From NCBI RefSeq assembly GCF_902459465.1, contig NC_047083.1, forward strand, positions 1,676,501 through 1,740,500: a DNA stretch of 64,000 bases, in the 5' to 3' direction. The notes beneath the pieces were generated by a model, which saw only the letters and a list, made by a program, of their open reading frames with translations, was not told where the DNA came from and ran no database searches. Source of the stretch: Asterias rubens (Eukaryota > Echinodermata > Asteroidea > Forcipulatida > Asteriidae). How positions within the stretch are numbered: position 1 is the first letter of the stretch; every line of letters starts with the position of its first letter. Of this stretch, positions 23,701-33,600 are shown one piece after another. Both the position numbers and the translations under genes were made by a program.

Positions 23701-26170
23701 AAACCGAAATGTCTAATGATAACACCCTTTTACCAATAGACCTTACGCACATGACCTCAATTGCACAGGGTGCCTTTGACTAGAGGTCAATGCAATATTA
23801 CTCATTGCTCATCCTTTACTCTTATTCCTCTTAAAAGATGGCGGTGGCGTCGATGCGTAAGGTCTTTTGTTGCATTTGGTTTGAGTGGAGAGTGTTCTCC
23901 TTTTACTGTGTTCCGCTGGCCAAATGCTAGTTTTAAAAAACACCTTATGACCAGCATTCCTCTTTCATTTAAAATATGGATTAGTGAAGAAGATGACGGT
24001 CCATTCACAAGAAAAATGTCCTGTTGGACAGTCACTTAAAATGGTAAAACCTCACAAGAAAATGCACATTTTATTCAATCAACTTAAGTGTGGTAACTTA
24101 CATTACACCTGTACAGGGCTCTAATTTGGGGGGAGGGGGAACCCCACAAGACTGCAGGGCTTTTCGCTCTGAATAGGCCAGAATTTATTTTACAAGAATT
24201 TATTGGCACAACACTGGTCCTTTCGCGCCCTGCTGTATCTAGCTTTCATTTTCAATCACTGACGTCAACTTTAAATTTATTAAAAACTAACAGAGGAGGA
24301 GTTGAACCAGATGCCTGAGAGCGAACACATGGACTTCACCAAGATGATCCGTAGAGACAAAGCTCGCTGGAACGCCGCCGACGAGAATAATGACAACCTC
24401 CTGTCCAGGGATGAGTTCACCGCTTTCCTCCATCCCGAGAACTTTGAGAGGATGAGGGATATCGTTATTCAGGAGACGCTTGAAGATGTGGATAAGAACG
24501 GTGATGGGCAGATCTCGCTTGCTGAGTACATCGGTGAGTTGATTTGAGAGAAAACTTTTAATCTCCAAAAAAATTGATATAATATTATACTGTGCTTTTA
24601 TTTAACAAAATGTACAGGCCTGGAGATACATGTAACCTCCGGCATCCACAGCAATGGGTTATTATTATTATTTATTACTTGACTTGGGAATGAAAAATGT
24701 GTGGTTTTTGTCATGTGTGTTTTTTTTCCTTCTTTTTTCTTTATGACTAACTTTCCCACTGATTTTAACTTGAATTTTGATGTTCTGTAAAGAAATGTGT
24801 GTTCTTTTAATATTTACAACTGAGGAATTGTTGTTTGTCGAGTGTTTCATAATTTTGAATGTGTGTGTACTTACATACTGTATAGATTGATCATGTTTTA
24901 TCTTATGATTTGTTAGTAGCTGCTGTTAAATATTTTGCTCTGTTTTACAATGTTTTACAAGAACAATCGTTCACTGTAGAATTAAAAATTTTGCTAACTG
25001 TACATGTAGTTTTATACATCTTAAAATTTGTCAATTTTAAGATAAATACTTAGAGTTTTTTATGGTGTTATCTGACATTTAGGTAGGCCTATACGTGCTT
25101 ATTAAATATTTTATGTGATAATTGTGTTTAAACACGTAAGTCTTTCATGCCTACATTATTGTACCCTTCATTTGGGGGAGAGGTGGCAGGAGGTAGATTT
25201 CTTGTAAAGTTTGCCTGTGTTTCTATCTTGAACAATTAACATGTATTGACACTAAAGGGTTGTATGAATCTCTTTTTCCGTTAAGGTGATATGTACAAGG
25301 AGAACAACGAGGGCGCTGATGAACCCGAATGGGTGAAGACGGAGCGCGAGCAATTCAGTCAGTTCCGAGACAAGAATAAGGATGGTTTCATGGACCTCCA
25401 GGAGGTCGGAGAGTGGATTCTACCCACGGACTACGACCACATGGAAGCCGAAGCAAAACATCTTATTTACGAGTCAGATAAGAACAAGGTACGTTGATTT
25501 TAATAGTATGTTAATTTGTCAGTGATAAAGAACATTACACCAATGTGTGTAAGTTATGTTGTGTGAGTTAACTATACCTTTATCTTTGGGTGCGTTCGTT
25601 TAGCTTCCCGTGGTCGACCCCGGTCTGCCCCAGTACGTTCGCATAGCTTTGACGGGGCTCACCCGGGACAGCCCCCAGTGCCCTGCTTGTGGAGTGGGTC
25701 ACTTGGGGGTGACCTGAGGTGCATGCCGTCACCACGAGAGGGAGAGTGTGATCGTTCGATTAGCTCTTGTCAGGGGCTCACCCGAGTGAGCACCGCGGGG
25801 TCGACCCAGGGAAGCTTATCGAACCCACCCTTTATAATTGCACCACCTTGTTCATTCAAGAAGTAGATTTGTTCAGGCCTAGAAATATATACAGAGGCCC
25901 TGGAGGCCATAGCCTGTTGCCCCATATCTTGACCTTGGTAACACTTCAAAAAAATGAAAATGGCCTTGCCCTCTCAAAGATGAAATTCCTGGCCAGAGTC
26001 CTTAAGTCTTTCATGCCTTTTCAAGTGACTCAACTTTAATTCTCTCCATCCGCTTCTCATTACAGGACAAGAAGCTAACGAAGGCAGAGATAGTTGACAA
26101 GTACGACCTCTTCGTCGGAAGCCAGGCCACTAACTACGGAGAAAGTCTTCAACGACACGATGAGTTTTAG
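14782..26170 (+). CDS. CALU: Calumenin (CREC family ER Ca2+-binding protein), with three alternative exons
   Basis: Constant coding exons: 14782..15020, 16572..16653, 24294..24533, 25286..25488, 26066..26170. One of three interchangeable exons goes between the second and third: A 17978..18089, B 18870..18981 or C 20980..21082. The A and B forms are 326 aa; C gives 323 aa. Residues 1-19 are a signal peptide ([19 protein letters not shown]). EF-hand loops (A/B numbering): EF1 87-98 ([12 protein letters not shown], intact); EF2 123-134 from the alternative exon; EF3 174-185 (N instead of G at loop position 6); EF4 211-222 ([12 protein letters not shown], intact); EF5 253-264 ([12 protein letters not shown], intact); EF6 289-300 (K instead of G at position 6). 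The C-terminus QRHDEF carries HDEF, the calumenin-type ER/Golgi retention signal, which separates it from HDEL reticulocalbins. The family resides in the secretory lumen, binds Ca2+ with low affinity and modulates folding and vitamin-K-dependent carboxylation in vertebrates. All splice phases match. Confidence 0.95.
15067..15724. mobile_element. 658-bp hAT-like fold-back element, 8-bp TSD TTTTCAAT
   Basis: An inverted-repeat element in CALU intron 1. The ends read CGGTCCTACTAAAAGCCGAC and its near-complement. The arms, about 250 bp each, open with iterated GCCGACAACTC-like units and continue with matching unique sequence (for example ATCTATG, CATCTTGGCTTAAAA). Direct copies of TTTTCAAT flank it at 15059-15066 and 15725-15732. 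There is no transposase ORF, so it is non-autonomous; an 8-bp duplication fits the hAT superfamily. Confidence 0.85.
16243..16400. mobile_element. Fold-back MITE with GACGTCA ends
   Basis: Inverted termini AATAGACCTTATGCATTGACGTCA and the complement ending TGCATAAGGTCTATT, about 155 bp. Related copies: about 23738-23870 (ends ATAGACCTTACGCA / TGCGTAAGGTC) and a left-end piece at 45838-45900. The ends contain the CRE palindrome TGACGTCA (16372-16380). Confidence 0.65.
16717..17192. mobile_element. 476-bp hAT-like fold-back element, 8-bp TSD CTGATTGT
   Basis: Located in the intron after the second CALU exon. The ends (CGGGTCCTACTACTTGCCG and complement) match the element at 15067 in the terminal GTCCTACTA motif and in arms built from iterated GCCGTCAACTC-like units. 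The interior differs. The target duplication CTGATTGT lies at 16709-16716 and 17193-17200, both perfect. Non-autonomous, no ORF. Confidence 0.85.
17978..18089 (+). other. CALU: CALU alternative exon A (EF2 cassette)
   Basis: 112 nt, phase 0 in and phase 1 out, acceptor CTCTTCAG, donor G|GTAATA. Encodes residues 108-144. The EF2 loop [12 protein letters not shown] has lost the D at position 1 and the G at position 6, so Ca2+ binding is doubtful. It keeps the N-glycosylation sequon N136-A-T found at the same place in vertebrate calumenin. Confidence 0.85.
18437..18840. repeat. Two fold-back repeats between CALU exons A and B
   Basis: About 18440-18575 and 18710-18835 are inverted repeats around motifs such as CTTCGGCTACAGCTACGGCT and its complement, ending in CGGACAC(A/G)GCCT. 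They are short non-autonomous fold-backs of one family and lie in the spacer that separates the two equal-length alternative exons. Confidence 0.55.
18870..18981 (+). other. CALU: CALU alternative exon B (EF2 cassette)
   Basis: 112 nt, exactly the length and phases of exon A; acceptor TTTTACAG, donor G|GTGAGA. The loop [12 protein letters not shown] keeps more side-chain ligands (D at 3, N at 5, E at 12) than the other two cassettes. Sequon N136-S-T is present. Splicing A to B in series would break the frame (phase 1 into phase 0), so the exons should be mutually exclusive. Confidence 0.87.
19050..20970. other. CALU intron segment with M4 fragment
   Basis: About 19050-19198 is an M4-type fragment (GGGCGCACC, GTGCCCTTTGCAAAG). 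The rest, up to alternative exon C, is unique AT-rich sequence. I saw no further copy of the EF2 cassette here. Confidence 0.45.
20980..21082 (+). other. CALU: CALU alternative exon C (EF2 cassette, degenerate)
   Basis: 103 nt, phase 0 in and phase 1 out, acceptor CCTCGCAG, donor G|GTGAGG. It begins [13 protein letters not shown] and keeps the WDEY motif that ends the EF2 loop in exon B. Of the Ca2+ ligands only the final E remains, and the glycosylation sequon is gone (EYLQSAF). It is three codons shorter than A and B. The splice signals and open frame look real; expression is untested. Confidence 0.75.
21262..21662 (-). mobile_element. tRNA-derived SINE, Leu/Ser-like type (minus orientation)
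   Basis: The minus strand of 21568-21655 reads like a tRNA with a long variable arm: CGTGGCCGAGTGGTTAAGAG (A box) and, further on, GGGTTCGAATCCC (B box). The body runs left to a simple-repeat end (ATAATAATA at about 21268-21290). It is the same family as 40668-41035. It sits in the intron between CALU exon C and the next constant exon. Confidence 0.75.
22364..22564. mobile_element. Fold-back MITE (AAGCCCAGTTCATACTTC ends)
   Basis: About 200 bp with inverted ends TTAAGCCCAGTTCATACTTC and GAAGTATGAACCGGGCTTTA. The inner arms repeat GCGAATGCG/CGCATTCGC. It contains two GACGTCA motifs. Non-coding; in a CALU intron. Confidence 0.7.
23083..23380. repeat. M4 repeat copy
   Basis: One of the larger M4 copies, recognised by AAGGGCACC, GGGCACCAAGGCA and a GC-richer tail ending in GTATCAGACCTG. 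Other copies: 8145-8312, about 9030-9330, 19050-19198, about 25900-26000, 41366-41480, 54510-54590, 62886-63063. The open frames across these copies come from the repeat and do not indicate genes. Confidence 0.6.
25590..25838. mobile_element. GC-rich fold-back MITE in CALU intron
   Basis: Inverted ends GGGTGCGTTCGTTTAGCTTC and GAAGCTTATCGAACCCACCC, about 245 bp, with GGGGCTCACCCG repeated inside. Much richer in G+C than its intron. No coding capacity. Confidence 0.65.
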
Positions 26171-27515
26171 ACGCAACCCTAACAGTTTGAGCCCAAATAT
26201 CTCAAGGGGGGATAGCGTTCTACTCAACAGGAATGCAGCTTATCAGCTGATTCCCTCAATTAACAAAGACAACAAGTGCCAAAGAAAACTGGGGGGGAAA
26301 AAACTGTACACAGATTCTTCTACTATTTCATGTATGGCTACTTTCAAAACCACGCCTTGGGCTCTGTTTCTTGTTCCAGCTCTGGCTCTGGCTCCCGCTC
26401 TTGTTTTGGATCCGGCTTTGGCTTTGTCTCCGGCTTGGGCACCGTCTGCAGTTTGAATTCAATTACCGAAAGTGTACATTTGCAAAAAGTACTGACGGAG
26501 CACAAATCTGAGCTTTAAAAGCTGAAGGCGTGGTTTTAACGGCCGCCCAACCCTGAGGCTGCCATTATTTTTTTTATCTAACATTGAAAAATCTAAAAAC
26601 GACTTTCAAAGTTTGATTTGATTTGCTTGTGATAGAGCAAAAACATTATGATTGAAAACTATTTTTGTAGGTTTAATACAGCATAAACCATTTGGGCGTG
26701 ATTGCGTTAGTATTTTGTTCAGCAAGATTGCTTTCGATCAGCCCTCGACCATTTAAGGACAATACTCATGAAAACTTTAACAAAATAACTTTAAGTATTG
26801 ATAAAACCATCAGCATGGGCTCAACATTCATTTGTGGTTTTATAATTTATTAGATCGTGGTGCTATTTTTAATAATAATAATGTATGCAAATAACGTTTC
26901 GAACTCATGACCCAAGTAATATAATGTAGATGAGCTTAGACTTGTTTTTTTTTGTTCCTACCATTTTAGCGTCAAGTAGTTTAAAGTAGTCTCCTTAGTC
27001 ATAAGTGTTTAACACCTCTTTCATAATGAAATACGTTTTGTGCGCTGTACCATATAAATTTCAAACTCATGTTTTGTAAAAATTGTTTTTTTGAGAAAAC
27101 CTTAATGTTAACAAAGACTAAGTATTGTGTGATGCCTTTTTTTCCATTAGTATGTCTGATAGATGTGTTTTTTAATAAGAACTAACTGCATAGTCAATAG
27201 ATGATGTGACCTGTGACATCACATGTTTACAGCCTATTGGAAGAAAACATAAAATCTTATGTTATGGAGATTGCACTGTCTTATTCGTATCAAAATGCCA
27301 TTTCCCTCTCTCTCAAGTTACTGCAAATGTACTCATGATTTTGTATCCATGGTTAAGGCAGGGCTCATGTGAAGATGCAAATTTGTCCCACATTACTTCT
27401 GGGAGCATTTGAATATATGAATATTCAGTTATTGGCACGGTCCTATCATAGGTGAATGATTCGAACTGACCCTGATGTACCTAATGCACAATAAAGATTT
27501 TTTAAAGTACATTTA
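26171..27515 (+). other. CALU: CALU 3' UTR
   Basis: About 1.3 kb from the stop codon to a poly(A) signal AATAAA at 27490-27495. It includes a dispersed repeat with a GGCTCT-type minisatellite (26320-26520) that recurs at 28190-28365. Confidence 0.55.
26320..26520. repeat. Dispersed repeat with GGCTCT minisatellite core, copy 1
   Basis: Shares flanks with 28190-28365 (TTCATGTATGGC, CTTTCAAAACCA, CTGCAGTTTGAA, CCGAAAGTGT), but the central hexamer-like run of GGCTCT/GGCTTT units differs in length and order. Confidence 0.6.
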
Positions 27516-30500
27516 CTTTTGATTTGTTTTGTGACCACTTGATTTGTATGCCTTTTGTTTCTTGTGGACAAGTCATTAAATGTCTCTCGTGGTGATAGCG
27601 TTCCGACTCTATTCCGAATCTTGCCGCGATTCCCACAAGATTGCTGGCCCGCGAGACTACTGCTCTCACCACTACAGTCCCATTTGGGGAGTAGAAGTCA
27701 ACAACCAGCAGTTCGCGCGAGAGCACCGCCACAACTCGACTATCTCACCGCGGCAGACCATTGACGACTTATCTACAAGTCTAATATTGCCCGTGAATTG
27801 ATAGGATTTTTCAAAGTTTTAGGATTGTATTTGACCTCTGTTGAACTAGAAAGAGGCGTCCTCACCATCTCCGAGTTGACTGGGCAATTTTTATGATCAA
27901 CAATTTCAGAATTTCGCATTTACGTACAATCTTGCCCATCCGGTCTCAAAATCTGCACTGGCCCCGAGGCTAGTGAATTTGACTTTGAATGTGTACGTAT
28001 TTTTCATGTACTGGCCTTTTCATCATGGATGTCATATTTTTAAAATTCTGTTGAGTATCAAAGAATACTTTACCCATAAAAATCCTACAAATTAAACGTT
28101 TTCTCTGTCATTTTTTCAGAAATGTTTAAGCAGTTTCTTTTTCTGATTCTAGTGTAGTAAAAACGGTTCTGGGTCTAGAAGCCTTATAATCTTTTTTTCG
28201 ACTCTTTCATGTATGGCCGCTTTCAAAACCATGCCTTGGGCTCTTGCTCCAACTCTGGCTCCGACTCTTGTTTTGGCTCTGGCTAGGGCCTTGGCTCTGG
28301 CTTGGGCCTTGGCTCTGGCTTGGGCATTGCTGCAGTTTGAAATCCATTCCCGAAAGTGTTCAATTTTCATTTATTTTTAAGCAGTTTACATGTTTGTTAA
28401 GATTTTTCTCTTGTTCTGATTCTGGTTTGTAAAAACAGTTCCGAGTCTACACGCCCTGCAGTCTTGTGAATTTTCCAACCAAATTCAAACCTTGTCCATG
28501 TAGTATTGATAAATAATTCAGGCACATTTCTTGTTTAGACCACTCTGTTATGGCTCAACAACTTTCCTTCATTTCATGGTATTAAAAAAGAAGTACAACA
28601 GATTCATTTCTTAATCAAATTTCTTTATTTATTTGTCACTTCAAACAATTTAAAAATCTAAAATTTTACAATTCCTGAGCATCATTTTTGATTATACTCG
28701 GATACAAAATTACATTTTTGTGATTGTACACCAAATAAAATTGAACGCCACACATTTTTTATTCAGATAACGCCATTCTTATTCAGATAAGTAAAATTAT
28801 CAAGAACAAAACAAAGCACAACAAATTAAGGCACGTAAGGTAACAATAAGCAAGTACAATATACTTTTGTGTGGTCATTGAAAAACAAAAAATGTCCAAT
28901 TGAAATAAAAAAGTGCATGGCCATACAAACATAGTAGCAATAAATTTTGTTGATTCTATTCCAATAAGTTTTACAGAAATATCACATCAATTATTTCAGA
29001 AGTTTGCAAAGTTGTACAAAATACTAACTCAGCTGCATTCGAAGCTGTCAAAATATCAAAACTACAAACTAATTTGCTAAACAACTTAACATTTAAGTAC
29101 TGCTGTAAAAAAGAATTACTGTCAAAATTATTTACATAGTAGCTAGTAGTTATGTCAGTTTTTAACAAAACATTACTAATATTCACTTTGGCAATTGCCT
29201 CCATGCACCTGTTCATTGCCTTGGTGCCCTTTGAAATGTAGAAATGAAAGTTTCCTGTACAAAGGAAAAACTAACTTGTCCTAAGACTTAAGAATGTATC
29301 AAGTCTGGTAGATGTGATGTAAGAAAGACTATTTTATAATACTTCAAAGTAATCCATTTTTGTATCACTCAAAATGGAATAGAAATACAAATACTAGAAA
29401 AAGTACATAAATATTCACACACAAACTTCCAGAGACTCATAAAGGTGTGTCTCATTAAATCTAGACTTGGTTCCAAGTCTTAGATCGTGGCTTTTTAGTC
29501 GTCCTGATAGTTGCTACAAACAGCGCCCTCTTGTGATCTTTCTTCGTTATTTAGCCTACAGAGATTGCGAGATAGGGTGTGTGATAGCTAATTTAAATGT
29601 GGGGGTTGTTTTCTTGGCTGAGATGCACAAGAATAACCGCAATCTAAGACTTGAATCAAGTCTACATTAAATCTACCCTGACAACTTCGGTGCATTGAAC
29701 TTCAACCTTTGACACAACTTGTGGCTCAAATTATTGATGACATTTACAACTAACCAAGTGTATGCACTAGTTCGGTCGTTTGAATATACTATAGTTTGAT
29801 GCCTAAAACTGTTAAAAAAAAAAAAAATATTTTCCGTGGATTTGACGAATAAGTGGATTTAAGAAGTATATTTTGCGGATGAAAATAACAAAATTAAAAT
29901 TAGCTTACTATAACAAATTTTACAAATAATTAAAGTTGTTTGGAACAAATTGCTAGAATTTCAGACTATTTCAAATATTTGTTTGGCAATTGAAAATTGT
30001 GTGATAGAAAACATAAAATAAAACACAGTATATATATATGTGCACATTTTCTTGCACTTACACTCAAAACAAATTTATACAGAAATACTTTTGATTGTCT
30101 TCCCAAAATTAATGACAAGTGTACCACGAACGTGTTATACCATTACCAGCCAAGTGTGGTGGACTGGATACCAGCCGAATTAACATGTCTAGAACACTGT
30201 ATTCAAGTGGTCCCCTGCTTTAGTTGTTCTCGGCAGGAACTTTGTTTTTCTCTTTTTGAATAAGATATATTATCAGGATTTCCCCCTTCCAAAGTTTTAT
30301 TTTTTGTGGTAGATTATGCATGAAGTTGGAGTACTTTTAGATCAAAACCCACTCTGAATCAAGAGCTATGTTTTTTTTTAAAAAGTTGGATGGTATACGA
30401 TTTTGACAGTGAAAAGCCCTTTTCACACTACTCAAATCCCCAGGGTTGAAACGGCCAGCCTTTTCACACAATGATCACTATACCACAGGTCCAACCAGAA

Positions 30501-30624
30501 CCCAATGGAATAGGAACACCAATACAGTGTGAAGGTTCGCCGGGGTGACCATGGGGTAAAGAAAAGTCTGGATTCCACACAGGGATGATAAATACAGCAT
30601 GAAAAGGGCTACAGTGAAAACCCC
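27516..30624. other. Intergenic region between convergent CALU and ELOVL (minus)
   Basis: Contains a GC-richer patch with a 73-codon ORF (27580-27801), a second GGCTCT repeat copy (28190-28365), AT-rich unique sequence (28560-29440), a fold-back element (about 29455-29672, with TTAAATCTAGACTTG inverted ends) and a second fold-back (30415-30615). A minus-strand AATAAA at 30296-30301 is a candidate poly(A) signal for the ELOVL gene. Confidence 0.5.
30415..30615. mobile_element. Fold-back MITE (GCCCTTTTCACACT ends)
   Basis: About 200 bp with ends AAGCCCTTTTCACACTACT and complement-like ATACAGCATGAAAAGGGCT. Just past the stop codon of the minus-strand ELOVL gene, probably within or beside its 3' UTR. 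Confidence 0.55.
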
Positions 30625-33600
30625 CTACTTTTTACCAGGTCTCTTACGAAGGTTATACCTTCCGTTGTCTTCTCGTTGCTCGGTAGTCTCCCCGGATGCT
30701 TTGCCTTTCGCTTTCTTGCCACTGTAGCTCTTACGGTAGAAGTTGGTGAAGAGAATGATGTGACTGAGAAGGTAGGCCATCAGACAGTAGACGTAGGGTC
30801 GGGGAAAACCGCAATCATGGTATAAAACGGCGAAGCTGTGGATCATGATCCCGAAAAACTGGATCTGAGGTGGAAAGGAAGAATTCAAAATGGATGTAAT
30901 AAGTGTTTGAGGAAAACAAGCAGCGACTTGGGCCCAATTTTATTAAGCTGAAAATTCTGCTTAGCAAATTTCTTGGCTGAGCAAGAAACGACTGGGGTAC
31001 CAGTGGCAGCAATGGTAACTACATGTATGTGGCGTTTTGGCTGGTAATATACTTTTGTTCAGCAAACGTTTTTTGTGCTTACAGGCTTTATGAGCTCAAT
31101 ATTGTGGTGCTGCTTTTTCTATTCCTGCCAGACATCTGCTAAACGGTTTCACAAACCGCAGGCCCACATTGGCAACTAAAAAGTTATAAACGCATTTCAG
31201 AATGGTGCTTTTCACTCTTTTCTGATTTAAGCGTTCATATCTGAACACTCTCCACAACACAATATCCATACATAAATGTGTCTTACCAGTTGCAGGGATG
31301 TTAGATATTTCTTCCACCATAAGAATGGCTGGATGCTTGGCCCAAGGGCTGTTAAGAAGTAATACGAGTACATTAGGGTGTGGATGAGACAGTTCACCAT
31401 AGCACCAGAGTATGCTGTAAACAAAAAAGAAACACAATTTTTTTTCTTTTAAACAGGCACAGAATTTCATTTTATGGCTTTATGTCCAAAGATTTTAGAG
31501 TGTCGAAAGCACAAGTTATTGTTTGAACGTGAAATACGCCTTGGCACCATTTTGGCAAGCGATGCTTTCTGTTACATCATTGCATTGATCATTGATAGTA
31601 ATGATCATTGTCTGCATGATCTACTGTTGCATCAAAAGAGTTGCCAACTGCAATGGCGTCCAGTGCACTTCTCAAATTTCAGTCAGAGTTCCCCAGGTAG
31701 TGAAAGTTAAGTCAACACTTTTTGTTTTTCTTTGCAAAATGCAACGACATCCTTTTAAACAGAATTGATAAGATTATGTTTCCTGACTTCCTGTGTCAAC
31801 CATACTGACCTTAATTTCCGCACGTTCCACAATTTTCAGTTTAAAGGGAAGGTATAATTTGGAAATCACTCTTAAAATTAATGCCAATAAAAACCTTTTG
31901 TTAGAAGCCTACAGCAGCTTTTGATAGTACAAAGCATTTTGAGAAACATTTCACTTTGAAGTAATGAGGTTGTGGAAATTTATATCAGTTTTTATGCCAC
32001 AAAATTTGAATCTAAGAACGCATCTGAGATTGTGTATTCCTACTAGGGATTATTCTTACTGCATGTGGATATTCGCTCTGGATTTTTCAGCGATATCTCA
32101 AAAATAATATAACCACCTTTTGAAATGAAATTTTCTACATTTCTACATTTCTACAAGTCTACATTTATATAGGATTAAAACGGTTGGCAGTTCCAAAAAC
32201 CAACGGTATAGACCATGTGAACTTTGTTAACAATAAGTGTGACCTTGTGCTTTTGTTTGTGAATTCTGGCAGGCAAGATACTACACAGGTCCTATGGGAA
32301 AGTTGACATTTTGTGTCATAATTTCCTCATAAATCCAAGATTTATGAAAGTAAAGGCTTTGAGATGTGCCCCTTTCATCATATCAAAAGTTGACAGGAAT
32401 TAGACAGTGCAATCTCCATAAAATATAAGATTTTATGTTTTATTCCATTAGGCTGTGTACAAATCGTGCCTGCAGGAAGTCCAGGCTCTGTGGCTCTTTA
32501 GTAAACACGTGATGTCACAGGTCACATCGTCTATACTTTTTAAATTCTCTAACTTACTGTTTCCCCCCGCAACCCAACGTACTCCGACCCACCACAGCAT
32601 CACCATTGTAGAGTGATGATAGACATGCAAGAAGGAAACCTGGCTGTTCTTCTTCCGGAGGATAAAAATGACCTAGAAAGACACACATAATATAACATTG
32701 TTGAAAAGTCAGAAAGAGGTGTGGCTGTTCTTTTACCAGAGGACCCAGCAGGGCCCTTTTTAGCTTGTGACTGAAAAGCAAAACCCAAAATAAGCTGTTT
32801 TGCCATAAAAAACATGATTAAAGTGTAAAAAGAGGCCGAGATAGGGTAAAAACCAAAATTAATATTCTTTATCCCGATGCAAATTTAACATCCATTATAT
32901 CGTTGCGGTACCCGCTGCCAAAACATAGAACATGTATGATTCGAACTGCCTCTAGCTACCGGGCAACCTCGGTAGTCTAGTTGGTAAGACACTGCTCTAG
33001 AATGGCAAGGGTCGTGGGTTCGAATCCCACCCGAGTAACATGCCCGTGATATTTTTTTCACAGGACTCAGGAAAGTACTGAGTATACAGTGCTAACACAC
33101 ATCGGTGTATGGGTAAAAACCAAAATTAATAATACAACTATTTGTTTTTATTTCTAAAAATGAAGAAGTTTTCTTTCTAAGCAACTCCTGTAGAAGCCAA
33201 GTGTGGTTGGTGTTCACAACAAAATACTTCTTTATTAAGGAAATGCTTTGTGTACACAAGGCCAGGTTACATCCGGATCACTACTTTTTACCTAGTACCC
33301 TGGTCAGGTCAGGTCAGGTCAGGTCAGTTCAAGAAGTTGGGCCAGACAAGTTAAAAGACTTGTTTATAAGTCCAAATAGCAGAGCTTTTTTTAGTGTTGA
33401 TCAAAATGTTTTTAAATGCTACTCGTTCACTCACCGTGTCCAAAAGTTCAATGACCTTGGAGATATAAAACCACCAGCAGACAGAAGCCAACTATGAGAA
33501 AAGAAAAGATTTAATCATTTTTAACTCTGCTGTTGCGTCTCCTTGAGCAGTGCTCAAGTATTCTTGTTTCAATAGAATTCAAACAGTAAAGCATGAGGCA

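Noticed and set aside
26094-26518. ORFs of 80-120 codons over the CALU stop codon
   Set aside because: Out of frame with the last CALU exon and dominated by the GGCTCT minisatellite in the 3' UTR.
32973-33027. Functional tRNA gene
   Set aside because: A and B boxes are present, but the cloverleaf arms do not pair well, the sequence runs into a SINE body, and several dispersed copies exist.
33300-33331. Nuclear-receptor response element made of AGGTCA repeats
   Set aside because: The 5-bp period makes the half-sites overlap, which does not match any DR spacing; it looks like a short pentamer microsatellite.
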